DNA of 64,000 nt, taken from Gammaproteobacteria bacterium UBA2679 (GTDB lineage: Bacteria > Pseudomonadota > Gammaproteobacteria > Pseudomonadales > Oleiphilaceae). Positions 37,784 to 46,943 of the stretch are shown here, piece by piece. The position numbers and the translations under genes were made by a program. The number at the start of each line of letters is the position of its first letter. Within the stretch, counting starts at the first letter, position 1. The stretch covers positions 1 to 64,000 of the forward strand of contig DEMD01000010.1 of assembly GCA_002354735.1 (NCBI GenBank), in the 5' to 3' direction. Below the pieces are notes generated by a model. The model saw only the letters and a program-made list of their open reading frames with translations, did no database searches and had not been told where the DNA came from.

Positions 37784-38245
37784 ATGAGGTCTGTCATGAA
37801 TCAGCTCTGCGTTTTGCCCAGGGCATTGCTTGGTCTGTTCTGGCTGGCGGCCATGCCGGCGGCCGCAGAACAGCAGATAGAGCTCGACGACTTTCAGGTG
37901 CATTATGCAGCGCTGCCGGGCAGCGTGTTGTCTGAGCAGAGTGCACGGATGTATCAAATCAGCCGATCGGTTGGCTCAGGTTTCATCAATATCACTGTGC
38001 TGGAAAAACAGGCTGACGAGCAGCTCGTTTCACGCCGCTCCTTCGTTCGGGGTACAGTGAAAACAGAGCAGGGCGAAGCGCGACCGCTGCCATTTCAACA
38101 GGTGACCGAGGGCGGGGTTACCAGCAGCATCGCGAATTTCTGGTATAGCCCGGGAAAGGAGTTGACCTTCGCCATCGAATTCATAGGTGACCCCAACCAA
38201 CCGCCGCTCGAATTCGCCTTCAAGCAGACGCTCTACGCAGACTGA
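37784..38245 (+). CDS. Exported DUF4426 protein
   Basis: 153 aa. Signal peptide up to LAAMPAAA, then the DUF4426 core: LDDFQVHYAALPGSVLSE, the GSGFINITVL block and the C-terminal LEFAFKQTLYAD. The family is periplasmic, of unknown function, and in Pseudomonas sits between metW and rdgB exactly as here. It lies three bases after metW, so it is part of the metX-metW operon. Confidence 0.9.
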   Translation: MRSVMNQLCVLPRALLGLFWLAAMPAAAEQQIELDDFQVHYAALPGSVLSEQSARMYQISRSVGSGFINITVLEKQADEQLVSRRSFVRGTVKTEQGEARPLPFQQVTEGGVTSSIANFWYSPGKELTFAIEFIGDPNQPPLEFAFKQTLYAD

Positions 38246-38256
38246 GATCACATCAT

Positions 38257-38904
38257 TTGAATATCATCATTGCCAGTGGCAACAAGGGAAAGCTCAAGGA
38301 GTTCACCACCTTGTTCAGTGGTGTCACCACCAAGCCCTCCCGCGAATTCAATCTGGTCGCACAGAGCGAACTGGGTATCGAATCCTGTGAAGAACCGGCT
38401 TCGACCTTTGTCGAAAATGCCATCCTGAAGGCTCGACATGCCTGTGCTGAAGCGCTTGCTCGAGGGCACGAAGGCGCTGCGCTAGCCGACGACTCGGGCC
38501 TTTGCGTCAACGCCTTGAGTGGAGCGCCGGGTATTTTTTCAGCGCGCTTTGCAGGCATGCATGGGCGCTTGCCTGCTGAGGGCCAGTCCGTCGATGCCGT
38601 CAATATCGAAGAGCTGCTGCATCAAATGCAAGGGATCGATGGCAATCGGCGTCACGCCTCGTTCTATTGCGCACTCGCGCTGCTCCGCCATGCTGACGAT
38701 CCTGCGCCGCTGGTTGCCTGCGGGCGCTGGCATGGCCGCATTCTCGATGCGCCCGTCGGCGACTCTGGATTTGGTTATGATCCGGTGTTTTTCGTACCGG
38801 ACCTTGGCAAGACGGCGGCCGAGCTCTCGCCTGGGCAGAAAAACGCACTGAGTCACCGCGGTCAGGCCCTGCGCCTGCTAGCCCTGCAACTGCCAGGGCT
38901 CTGA
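38257..38904 (+). CDS. rdgB: XTP/dITP pyrophosphatase RdgB
   Basis: 215 aa. Removes deaminated purine nucleotides (XTP, dITP) before they enter DNA. The N-terminus MNIIIASGNKGKLKEF matches the family only if a TTG at 38257 is the start; there is no ATG nearby in frame. ALADDSGLCVNALSGAPGI carries the metal-binding acids and SFYCALAL, GDSGFGYDPVF and LSHRGQALR are further motifs. No clear Shine-Dalgarno is present, so translation may depend on coupling to the preceding gene 11 bases away. Confidence 0.95.
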   Translation: MNIIIASGNKGKLKEFTTLFSGVTTKPSREFNLVAQSELGIESCEEPASTFVENAILKARHACAEALARGHEGAALADDSGLCVNALSGAPGIFSARFAGMHGRLPAEGQSVDAVNIEELLHQMQGIDGNRRHASFYCALALLRHADDPAPLVACGRWHGRILDAPVGDSGFGYDPVFFVPDLGKTAAELSPGQKNALSHRGQALRLLALQLPGL

Positions 38905-38908
38905 GACC

Positions 38909-40093
38909 TTGCACCCACCGCTATCGCTGTATGTACACGTGCCCTGGTGCATCAGAAAGTGCCCCTATTGCGACTTCAATTCGCACGAGACGCATGATCT
39001 GCAGGCGCTGATCGATCCATATCTCGACGCGCTGCTGCTCGACTGGGCCGAGGAGCGCCAACGCCTCGATCGGTTCGGTGGTACACGACCACTGCAATCC
39101 ATCTTTATAGGCGGTGGTACGCCCAGTCTGCTACCGCCTGATTTCTACGCCAGACTACTCGAGCGCATCAACCAGACCATGCCGCTGTCAGAGGCGACGG
39201 AAATCACGCTTGAAGCCAATCCCGGCGCTGTCGACGCCGCCCATTTCAAGGGCTACAGGCGCGCCGGCATCAACAGAATCTCCATTGGCGTGCAGAGCTT
39301 TGCGGCTGAGCAACTGACAGCACTCGGCCGGGTTCACTCTGGCAGTCAGGCGCTGGATGCCATCGACGCGGTGGCCGCTGCCGGGTTCGAACGCTTCAAC
39401 ATTGACCTGATGTTCGGCCTGCCACAACAGACAGCAGAGGGCGCTGAAGCCGATCTGAAGCAGGCGCTGCAATGTGGTGCTTCCCACCTATCGTGGTATC
39501 AGCTGACCTTGGAGCCCAATACCCACTTTTTCTCCCATCCGCCACCACTGCCGGAAGATGACGATATCGCGGATATTCAGTTGGCAGGCCAGGCCTTGCT
39601 GGCCGAAGCGGGGCTGCAGCAGTACGAAGTATCAGCTTATGCCCGTACAGGAGAAGCCGCGCGGCACAACAGGAATTATTGGGAGTTTGGGGATTATCTG
39701 GCCATTGGCGCAGGCGCCCACGGCAAGCTGAGCGCGCCTGCCGCCGGTGAGTTCCTACGTTACCGCAAGACCAGACAACCTGAGTCCTATCTGAAACGGG
39801 CGCATGGGCAGCAGGGACTTATCGCAACATCGGCGGCCGGATTCGTGGCTGCGGAAGAAGCCATCACGAAGGAGAGCTTGCCCTTCGAGTTCATGCTGAA
39901 TGCGCTGCGCCTCACAGATGGCGTAGCTCAATCCCTCTTTACCGAGCGTACGGGCCTCGAGCTTGGACTGCTGGAGCCACAGCTATCGCAGCTGAGGCAG
40001 GCAGGCCTGATGCGGGCCGATGGGGATCGCCTGCAGACTACCGCGCTCGGCGCGCGCTTTCTCAATGATGTTGTGGGCAAGTTCAGCGATTGA
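38909..40093 (+). CDS. hemW: HemW-type radical SAM haem chaperone
   Basis: 394 aa. Radical SAM enzyme of the HemN-like group. The iron-sulphur motif is CIRKCPYC (C14, C18, C21), preceded by SLYVHVPW, the HemW start. IFIGGGTPSLL, LEANPGAVD, GVQSFAAEQL and FNIDLMFGLP follow, and the C-terminal HemN domain is present. HemW inserts haem into target proteins rather than oxidising coproporphyrinogen. The start must be non-ATG: an in-frame TAG at 38879 bounds the frame and TTG at 38909 gives the family N-terminus. It follows rdgB by four bases. Confidence 0.94.
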   Translation: MHPPLSLYVHVPWCIRKCPYCDFNSHETHDLQALIDPYLDALLLDWAEERQRLDRFGGTRPLQSIFIGGGTPSLLPPDFYARLLERINQTMPLSEATEITLEANPGAVDAAHFKGYRRAGINRISIGVQSFAAEQLTALGRVHSGSQALDAIDAVAAAGFERFNIDLMFGLPQQTAEGAEADLKQALQCGASHLSWYQLTLEPNTHFFSHPPPLPEDDDIADIQLAGQALLAEAGLQQYEVSAYARTGEAARHNRNYWEFGDYLAIGAGAHGKLSAPAAGEFLRYRKTRQPESYLKRAHGQQGLIATSAAGFVAAEEAITKESLPFEFMLNALRLTDGVAQSLFTERTGLELGLLEPQLSQLRQAGLMRADGDRLQTTALGARFLNDVVGKFSD

Positions 40094-40118
40094 CGGCGGC
40101 TGCCGCTAGCGAGCCGCT

Positions 40119-40868
40119 TCAGCGCTTTCGAAACAACAGGTCATAGACGCCGTGGCCGAGCTTCTGTCCGCGTCGCTCGAATTTGGTCTCTGGCCGCCAT
40201 TCCGGCCGCTCCACAAACTTGTCTTCTGCCAGATTTTCGAGCGTCGGTTCGGCGGCGAGGACATCGTACATATGATGGGCGTAGTGTTCCCAGTCGGTGG
40301 CAAGGTGCAGCAGACCGCCGGGCTTGAGCTTGGCGGACAGCATCGCGGTAAACTCCGGCTGGATCAGGCGGCGCTTGTGGTGACGCTTCTTGTGCCACGG
40401 GTCGGGAAAGTACACCTGAATGCGATCGACTGAGGCATCGTCTACACAGCCCTCGAAGACCTCGACCGCATCATGCTGATAGATTCTGATATTGCCGATC
40501 TCACTCGTATGGATCTGCAGGCAGAGCGAGCCGACCCCCGGTGGATGCACCTCGATGCCGACAAAATCCGTTTCCGGTGCGGCCAGCGCCATCTCGGCCA
40601 GCGACTGCCCCATACCGAAGCCGACCTCGATAACCAGTGGCGCCGACTCACGTCCAGGACTACGGCTATCACGAAGAGGTGTTCCAGGGTCCAGACCGAG
40701 TTTTGGCCAGAGCGTATCGTACGCCGCCTGCTGCCCGGCAGTCTTGCGGCCACTACGGATGACGAAACTCTTCAAACGGCGGGGGTGAGCAGCCGCCTCC
40801 GGACTCTCAGGACGCGTGGAATCCTGCGTGGCGGACTGATCGCCCTCTGTTTTCTGATGATCTGACAT
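40119..40868 (-). CDS. trmB: tRNA (guanine-N7)-methyltransferase TrmB
   Basis: 249 aa. Methylates G46 of tRNA. Motifs: RRLKSFVIRSGRKT, the SAM loop EVGFGMGQSLAEMA, GIEVHPPGVGSL and the family-specific YFPDPWHKKRHHKRRL. The first 30 residues are a polar extension. It is convergent with hemW (25 bases between stops) and divergent from the unknown gene at 41201. Close linkage to hemW/rdgB is again Pseudomonas-like. Confidence 0.96.
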   Translation of the reverse strand: MSDHQKTEGDQSATQDSTRPESPEAAAHPRRLKSFVIRSGRKTAGQQAAYDTLWPKLGLDPGTPLRDSRSPGRESAPLVIEVGFGMGQSLAEMALAAPETDFVGIEVHPPGVGSLCLQIHTSEIGNIRIYQHDAVEVFEGCVDDASVDRIQVYFPDPWHKKRHHKRRLIQPEFTAMLSAKLKPGGLLHLATDWEHYAHHMYDVLAAEPTLENLAEDKFVERPEWRPETKFERRGQKLGHGVYDLLFRKR

Positions 40869-41200
40869 CGACTCGGCTTACATCTCTGGGTGCATTTCGA
40901 TTGGGTAATTGGCGGGAATGATAGCAAAAGTGCGTCCCACATTGGAAAGAACAGTGGTTCGATCAGGGTCTTTTGCCGTCTCAGGGCTAGCGCACTCAAA
41001 GAGTGCAGCTCCGGGAACGGGCATATTCGCTGCACCATAAGCTCACATCCCTAACGTCCTGCCGATGGGCCTGGAAGGTGCCCGATGCAGGCAGTGCATG
41101 TGATCCAGAGTCGTTCAGGGATATGGCCCCGATATTGCCTTGTATAAACCACTCGATCCGGCAGCATCAACGTTCGCTGCAGGGGCCGCCAGTTGGCCAC
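40869..41200. other. Divergent intergenic region trmB / unknown gene
   Basis: No supported coding sequence, although an open frame from 41003 runs into the next gene. A small hairpin with arms GCACTC and GAGTGC (40992-40997 and 41001-41006, loop AAA) is present. Promoters for trmB and the following gene must lie here, but I could not identify them with confidence. Confidence 0.35.
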
Positions 41201-42235
41201 ATGACTACAGGCTCGGAAATGAACCTAGAAGAACAGAATCTGCGTCGGGCCTTTACCCGACAAAAAGACCGACAACACTGCGCGCAGCTCAGCCTGCACG
41301 CCATTGAGCTGATTTCATTACTACAGCAACACCGGGGTATGGTACTGGCCGTACTCGGTGGCGATGTCTTTTTTGAAACTCGTGTAGATGCCATTCGCCC
41401 ACAGATCATCGATCAGTTGCGGGTGCTCAAGAAGTTCATTTCCGAACTATTCCCCGAAGCTGAATGGCAGCGGCTCTGCGATGAGTGGTATACGCTGTCT
41501 CACCACTGGCGCCAGGACAGTGCCTCGGAAAGCTTTGATCTGCACACGCATGTGATTCAGCAGATGTTACTGCTGTTGCGCACCTATAATAACGCCGGTG
41601 TATTCGACCAGATATCGGAACCTGACCGACGACTGGCCTATCTCACACTGAACCAGCTACCTGAATTAATGGAGACCGCCGCAGAAATTCGCGGTATCGC
41701 CACGTTTTTATTGGCCAGGCAGTCCATGAACGAAGCCGGCGCCAACGCAGCCAATCCTTCACCGCTCGCGCTCAAGCTGCAGTACCTTCACAAGTACTTC
41801 GACGAAAGTCTGCAGAGGCTCGAGCAGCAGTCACCAGATCTGCAGGAGCCGGCCTCCCTCGAACAGGAGCGCCTTGCAAGGCATTGGCAGGAGCTGGACG
41901 TCTACTGGCAGCAGATCCAGCCCTCGCTCAAGCTGTTCGGTTTGCAGCCTCGTCCGAGTCCTTACCCGGTCAGGCGTCGCCGGTCGCTCAGCCGGGCCAG
42001 GTCCAGTGAAGTACTCACCGCCACCGCACACACGAAGGGCTCCGAAGCACAACTCCCTGATGCGCATGTGCAGCTGTTCTTCAACGAGATCAGCGAGTTG
42101 GTATTTTCCATCCAGCGCCTGATCAAGCTGGGCCTTGCCGCCATACCACGAATGACCGAGCCTTCACTGGCCGAGTGGATCGACATCGCGCCTCCGGCGC
42201 AACATCGACGCCCTCGCTCTCTCCTGCGCCATTGA
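41201..42235 (+). CDS. Uncharacterised helical protein, NIT-like
   Basis: 344 aa from the ATG at 41201 (an ATG at 41219 is also possible and has AGG ahead). No membrane segment or signal peptide. It is predicted mostly helical. Two segments, AIELISLLQQHRGMVLAVLGG and, about 140 residues on, ETAAEIRGIATFLLARQS, recall the repeated RG motifs of nitrate/nitrite-sensing NIT domains (first cited by positions about 29-49). The rest, with an Arg/Ser-rich linker and a C-terminal helical piece, is unfamiliar. A cytoplasmic small-molecule sensor is one possibility. It converges on comM, with only eight bases between stops. Confidence 0.6.
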   Translation: MTTGSEMNLEEQNLRRAFTRQKDRQHCAQLSLHAIELISLLQQHRGMVLAVLGGDVFFETRVDAIRPQIIDQLRVLKKFISELFPEAEWQRLCDEWYTLSHHWRQDSASESFDLHTHVIQQMLLLLRTYNNAGVFDQISEPDRRLAYLTLNQLPELMETAAEIRGIATFLLARQSMNEAGANAANPSPLALKLQYLHKYFDESLQRLEQQSPDLQEPASLEQERLARHWQELDVYWQQIQPSLKLFGLQPRPSPYPVRRRRSLSRARSSEVLTATAHTKGSEAQLPDAHVQLFFNEISELVFSIQRLIKLGLAAIPRMTEPSLAEWIDIAPPAQHRRPRSLLRH

Positions 42236-42243
42236 GGCAAGGG

Positions 42244-43806
42244 TCACAGCCGGCTGGCAGATTCACCACGGCCGGCGTAAGCAATGGCCTCCATGAGATG
42301 CGGCGTCTGAATTTCCCGGCTCTCGGCCAGATCACTAATGGTCTGGGCGACCCGGAGAATCTTGTACCAGGCACGGGCAGAAAGGTGGAGCTTCTGTGCC
42401 GCCCGCTCCAGCAGTGTCTGCTGGGGGCCACCGAGGCTGATGGTGCGCTGCGTATCTGCAGGACTCATGAGGCCATTCAGGATGCCCTGCCTGGCATGCT
42501 GTCGCTGCTGAGCTTTGGCCACACGCTCAGCTATAGCGCTGCTCGGCTCGCCGCGGGCACCCGACAGCTCCTCAAACTTTACCGGCGAGAGCGTCATCTG
42601 TAGGTCGAAGCGATCCTGAATCGGACCCGAGATACGGTCCCGGTACTTCCTGATCTGCAGCGCACTACAGGCGCAAGATTTCTCGGTATGACCATCGTAG
42701 CCGCAAGGACATGGATTCATTGCGCCGATAAGCAGGAAGCGAGCGGGAAAGGCGACCTGTCTCTGAGAGCGGGTCACACTGATGCTGTGTTGCTCAAGTG
42801 GCTGACGCAGCGCTTCCAGGGTGCGGCCGGAGAACTCAGGCAACTCATCTAGGAACAGAACGCCATGATTCGCAAGGGAGATTTCGCCAGGCTGAGGTGA
42901 GCGACCACCGCCGACAATGGCCGAAACGGAGGCACTATGATGCGGGCTTCGAAATGGTGGCTTTCGAGAGGTCAGAATCATTTCCCCTGGCGTGAGCGCT
43001 GCTTCTGGCTGACCGATATCGCTCTGGCTGACCGAATAGATCGAAGCGGTCTCGAAGGCCTGTTGACGGCTGAGATCCGGTAGCAATGACAGTATTCGCC
43101 TGGCCAGCATGGTCTTGCCAGACCCGGGCGGCCCGTTCATGAGCAAATGGTGATGACCGGCCGCAGCGATTTCGAGAGCCCGCCGTGCCTGAAACTGGCC
43201 TCTGACATCTGCCATGTCATCTGTTGCTGGGTGCTGCGCCGAGGCAGGCAAACTGTGCTGTGAGGGCCGCGCAGGGTGGATCGATGTCGGATCGTTCAGG
43301 TAATCAGTCACATCGCGCAAGGTAGTGAATCCGAAAGCCTCGATGCCGTCCAGATTGCCCAGCAAATCGATCTTGGCTGCAGCAGTCAGCAATGGGTGAC
43401 CGGCTTGATGACTGGCTAGCGCTGCCGGCAATAAACCACTGACGGGCTTGATCTGACCAGAGAGGGAAAGCTCCCCGAAAATTTCACAGTTGGCGAGGGT
43501 ACGCTTTGCCGCCTCGCTCAATTGTCTTGATGCAGCCAGGATGCTTAGCGCGATGGCCAGGTCAAAGCGGCCACCGCACTTCGGCAGATCGGCCGGTGCC
43601 ATATTGATGGTAATGCGCCGGGCGGGAAACTCGAAGCCGGAGTTGGTCAACGCACTACGAACCCGATCTTTTGATTCACGCACCGCAGCCTCAGGCAGAC
43701 CAACTATTGAAAGGGCAGGCAGACCATTGGATATATGGGTTTCGATATAAACAAGAGGCGCAGTGACGCCGATGAGCGCCCTGCTACAGACAACAGATAA
43801 TGACAT
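42244..43806 (-). CDS. comM: ComM/YifB family Mg-chelatase-like AAA+ ATPase
   Basis: 520 aa from the ATG at 43806, with AGGG eight bases upstream, giving MSLSVVCSRALIGVTAPLV. The N-terminal ChlI-like domain contains GLPEAAVRESKDRVRSAL; the AAA+ core has GPPGSGKTMLARR and LFLDELPEF, then the C-terminal YRDRISGPIQDRFDLQ block. ComM is a hexameric helicase that speeds branch migration during natural transformation. Alongside pilT/pilU it fits a bacterium able to take up DNA, but no com uptake genes are in view. Confidence 0.95.
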   Translation of the reverse strand: MSLSVVCSRALIGVTAPLVYIETHISNGLPALSIVGLPEAAVRESKDRVRSALTNSGFEFPARRITINMAPADLPKCGGRFDLAIALSILAASRQLSEAAKRTLANCEIFGELSLSGQIKPVSGLLPAALASHQAGHPLLTAAAKIDLLGNLDGIEAFGFTTLRDVTDYLNDPTSIHPARPSQHSLPASAQHPATDDMADVRGQFQARRALEIAAAGHHHLLMNGPPGSGKTMLARRILSLLPDLSRQQAFETASIYSVSQSDIGQPEAALTPGEMILTSRKPPFRSPHHSASVSAIVGGGRSPQPGEISLANHGVLFLDELPEFSGRTLEALRQPLEQHSISVTRSQRQVAFPARFLLIGAMNPCPCGYDGHTEKSCACSALQIRKYRDRISGPIQDRFDLQMTLSPVKFEELSGARGEPSSAIAERVAKAQQRQHARQGILNGLMSPADTQRTISLGGPQQTLLERAAQKLHLSARAWYKILRVAQTISDLAESREIQTPHLMEAIAYAGRGESASRL

Positions 43807-43905
43807 TTCACCGTCCCTGGTGATTTTAAGAGATGGGGAGCACAACAGCGCTCCCCGCAATAGACGACCGTCCTGGTCATCGTATTCAAACTAACGTTTA
43901 ATGGC

Positions 43906-44160
43906 TTACTGGCTGACCAGCTTGCCCTCAACCTGGTCCAGACGCTTCTCGAGCGCGGCAAGCCGCTCACGCGTACGAATGAGCACGGCTTTCTGCGCTT
44001 CGAACTCTTCACGCGACACGACATCCAGCTTGTCAAGAATGCTGCTGACCGCTGTTTTGAGTTGCATCTGCGCATCCTGCTGAGCACTGCGCGCGAGGCC
44101 TGGCACATACTGGCCAAAATTTTCGTGAAAACCCTGAAGCAGATCCACTGGAGACTTCAT
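43906..44160 (-). CDS. ubiK: UbiK/YqiC ubiquinone accessory factor
   Basis: 84 aa from the ATG at 44160 (AGAGG eight bases ahead); an upstream ATG would add eight residues. A membrane-fusogenic-domain (BMFP) protein: the amphipathic N-terminal half is followed by a coiled coil, VVSREEFEAQKAVLIRTRER, and LAALEKRLDQVE. UbiK assists the late steps of ubiquinone synthesis with UbiJ. It lies ahead of comM on the same strand and divergent from glnK, the arrangement known from Pseudomonas. Confidence 0.9.
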   Translation of the reverse strand: MKSPVDLLQGFHENFGQYVPGLARSAQQDAQMQLKTAVSSILDKLDVVSREEFEAQKAVLIRTRERLAALEKRLDQVEGKLVSQ

Positions 44161-44986
<826 letters not shown>

Positions 44987-45025
44987 CGTTTACAAACTTA
45001 CTACTGGCCTCGATCGGAGGGCTTC

Positions 45026-46297
45026 ATGGAAAATAATCTATTTCACCTGCAGTACGCCATGGACACGTTCTATTTCCTGGTCTGCGGCGCGTTGGTCATG
45101 TGGATGGCTGCCGGATTCGCGATGCTCGAAGCCGGCCTCGTCCGGGCGAAGAACACGACCGAAATCCTTACCAAGAACGTGGCGCTCTATGCCATCTCCT
45201 GCGTTATGTACATGGTGTGTGGCTACGCCATCATGTACGGCGGCGACATCTTCCTGTCAGGCATTGCTGGCGGTGATACCCTGGTCGATGATGCACTGAA
45301 GAGCTTCGCTGAGCGTGAAGATGGCTTCGAAGGCGCTTCTGTCTACTCGTCTGCATCTGACTTCTTCTTTCAGGTCGTGTTCGTGGCGACTGCAATGTCC
45401 ATCGTATCTGGCGCCGTTGCCGAGCGCATGAAGCTGTGGGCATTCCTGATGTTCGCTGTCGTCATGACCGGCTTCATCTACCCAATGGAAGGTAGCTGGA
45501 CCTGGGGTGGCAATGCCGTGTTCGGCATGTACACGCTGGGCGACCTCGGCTTCTCAGACTTCGCGGGTTCAGGCATCGTTCATATGGCTGGCGCCGCTGC
45601 TGCTCTCGCTGGAGTACTCCTGCTGGGCGCTCGTAAGGGCAAGTACGGTCCGAACGGTCAGGTCAACGCCTTTCCTGGTGCCAACCTGCCACTGGCTACA
45701 CTGGGTACCTTCATCCTGTGGATGGGCTGGTTCGGTTTCAACGGTGGCTCGGTGCTGAAGCTTGGCGATATCTCCAATGCCAATGCTGTCGCTATGGTGT
45801 TCCTCAACACCAACGCAGCAGCAGCTGGTGGCGGTGTGGCAGCACTCATCACCGCAAGGCTCCTGTTCGGCAAGGCCGACCTCACCATGCTGCTGAACGG
45901 TGCGCTGGCTGGTCTGGTTGCCATCACAGCTGAACCTTCTACGCCAAGTGCTCTGCAGGCGACCATGTTCGGCGCCATCGGTGGCGTGCTGGTTGTGTTC
46001 TCGATCATCACCCTCGACAAGCTGAGGATCGATGATCCGGTGGGCGCCATTTCGGTGCACGGCGTCTGCGGTCTGCTGGGCCTCCTGCTGGTGCCAATCA
46101 CCAACGGCGATGTCAGCTTCAGCGGCCAGTTGATCGGCGCAGCTACCATCTTCGTCTGGGTCTTCGTTTGCAGCCTGATTGTCTGGGGCGTTTTGAAAGC
46201 CATCATTGGCATTCGGGTTTCGGAAGAAGAGGAGTACGAGGGTACGGATCTGTCTGAGTGTGGTATGGAAGCTTACCCTGAGTTCCAGCGCGACTGA
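45026..46297 (+). CDS. amtB: Ammonium transporter AmtB
   Basis: 423 aa with about eleven membrane helices. Signature pieces: DFAGSGIVHMAGAAAALAG with the first pore histidine, FILWMGWFGFNGGS, and ISVHGVCGLLG with the second pore histidine. It conducts ammonia/ammonium and is gated by GlnK. GGAGG lies before the ATG. The C-terminal tail (EEEEYEGTDLSECGMEAYPE) is the GlnK-contacting region. Operon glnK-amtB, closed by a terminator. Confidence 0.97.
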   Translation: MENNLFHLQYAMDTFYFLVCGALVMWMAAGFAMLEAGLVRAKNTTEILTKNVALYAISCVMYMVCGYAIMYGGDIFLSGIAGGDTLVDDALKSFAEREDGFEGASVYSSASDFFFQVVFVATAMSIVSGAVAERMKLWAFLMFAVVMTGFIYPMEGSWTWGGNAVFGMYTLGDLGFSDFAGSGIVHMAGAAAALAGVLLLGARKGKYGPNGQVNAFPGANLPLATLGTFILWMGWFGFNGGSVLKLGDISNANAVAMVFLNTNAAAAGGGVAALITARLLFGKADLTMLLNGALAGLVAITAEPSTPSALQATMFGAIGGVLVVFSIITLDKLRIDDPVGAISVHGVCGLLGLLLVPITNGDVSFSGQLIGAATIFVWVFVCSLIVWGVLKAIIGIRVSEEEEYEGTDLSECGMEAYPEFQRD

Positions 46298-46387
46298 ACA
46301 CGCGCTATCGGCGCAGGGACGCGCCAGTTTTACAAGAGTAAGAACCGAATCCACAGGTTTTGAGACCTGAACTGAAACCCTGATTAG

Positions 46388-46419
46388 ATGCCCATATCGC
46401 GAGATCTGGGCATTTTTTT
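46388..46419 (+). terminator. Terminator of glnK-amtB
   Basis: 11-bp stem with one mismatch (arms 46388-46398 and 46403-46413) closed by a GCGA tetraloop and followed by seven T. Confidence 0.92.
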
Positions 46420-46943
46420 GGCCTTCGGTTATTGGTAGTTGTGGCAGTGGAGGCCCAGAAAAATTGGCGCTAGCGATCGGGGAATCGGTTTGCTCAGGCG
46501 TCTGCTAGTCGACTATACAGACGAGAACGGCTCTCTCCTGATCGAATTGGCCGCTGTATCCTCGTCATGGCTGAGCCCAGATTATTCGCTCTGCCCAAAT
46601 GAGCGCTCAGCGAGCGCTTGAATCAATACAGTACGAACGCGGCGCGACTTCCACAGCATTTACAATCGAGAGCTCGCGAGCTCTAACACCCCGAAAAAGG
46701 CGGTGGGGTTCCCGTTTGCAGAACATCCTCGGCCATGGATGGCCGAGGGAGCCTACACGGATGTATTCACGGCGGGTTCTGCAAACGGGAACACCACCGC
46801 CATCTTCACGGCGGGTTCTGCAAACGGGAACCCCACCGCCACCCTCTGTACGGGAATTAACCAGCCCACACATCCGTAGTGCTATATTCATCCTCAAGGC
46901 ACCGGTATTATCGGCAACTACCCACAGTTCCTCAGGATTCTCT
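46420..46943. other. Intergenic region ahead of the hybrid kinase
   Basis: An open frame in phase with the kinase runs from 46599 through this region, but it passes through a palindromic repeat and encodes low-complexity, repeat-derived peptide (RRVLQTGTPPP twice), so I do not count it as coding. The region holds the first structured repeat and presumably the kinase promoter. AGGA lies before the chosen ATG. Confidence 0.5.
46699..46843. repeat. Structured palindromic repeat, copy 1 with duplicated arm
   Basis: The left arm of 26 nt (46699-46724) is followed by an inner hairpin with CCTCGGCC and GGCCGAGG around ATGGAT (46727-46748), the segment GGAGCCTACA, then a right arm (46776-46801) that pairs with one mismatch. 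A 39-base tandem duplication (46766-46804 and 46805-46843) adds a second right arm (46815-46840) that pairs perfectly over all 26 positions. A sister element lies at 51210-51312. Confidence 0.9.

Noticed and set aside
45569..46354. 261-aa open frame on the minus strand
   Set aside because: Antisense to amtB; His/Gln-rich composition is what the reverse of membrane-protein codons gives.
46599..46943. N-terminal extension of the hybrid kinase by 115 residues
   Set aside because: It is translated from the palindromic repeat, gives repeated low-complexity peptide and has no domain; the ATG at 46944 has AGGA and starts the sensor region.
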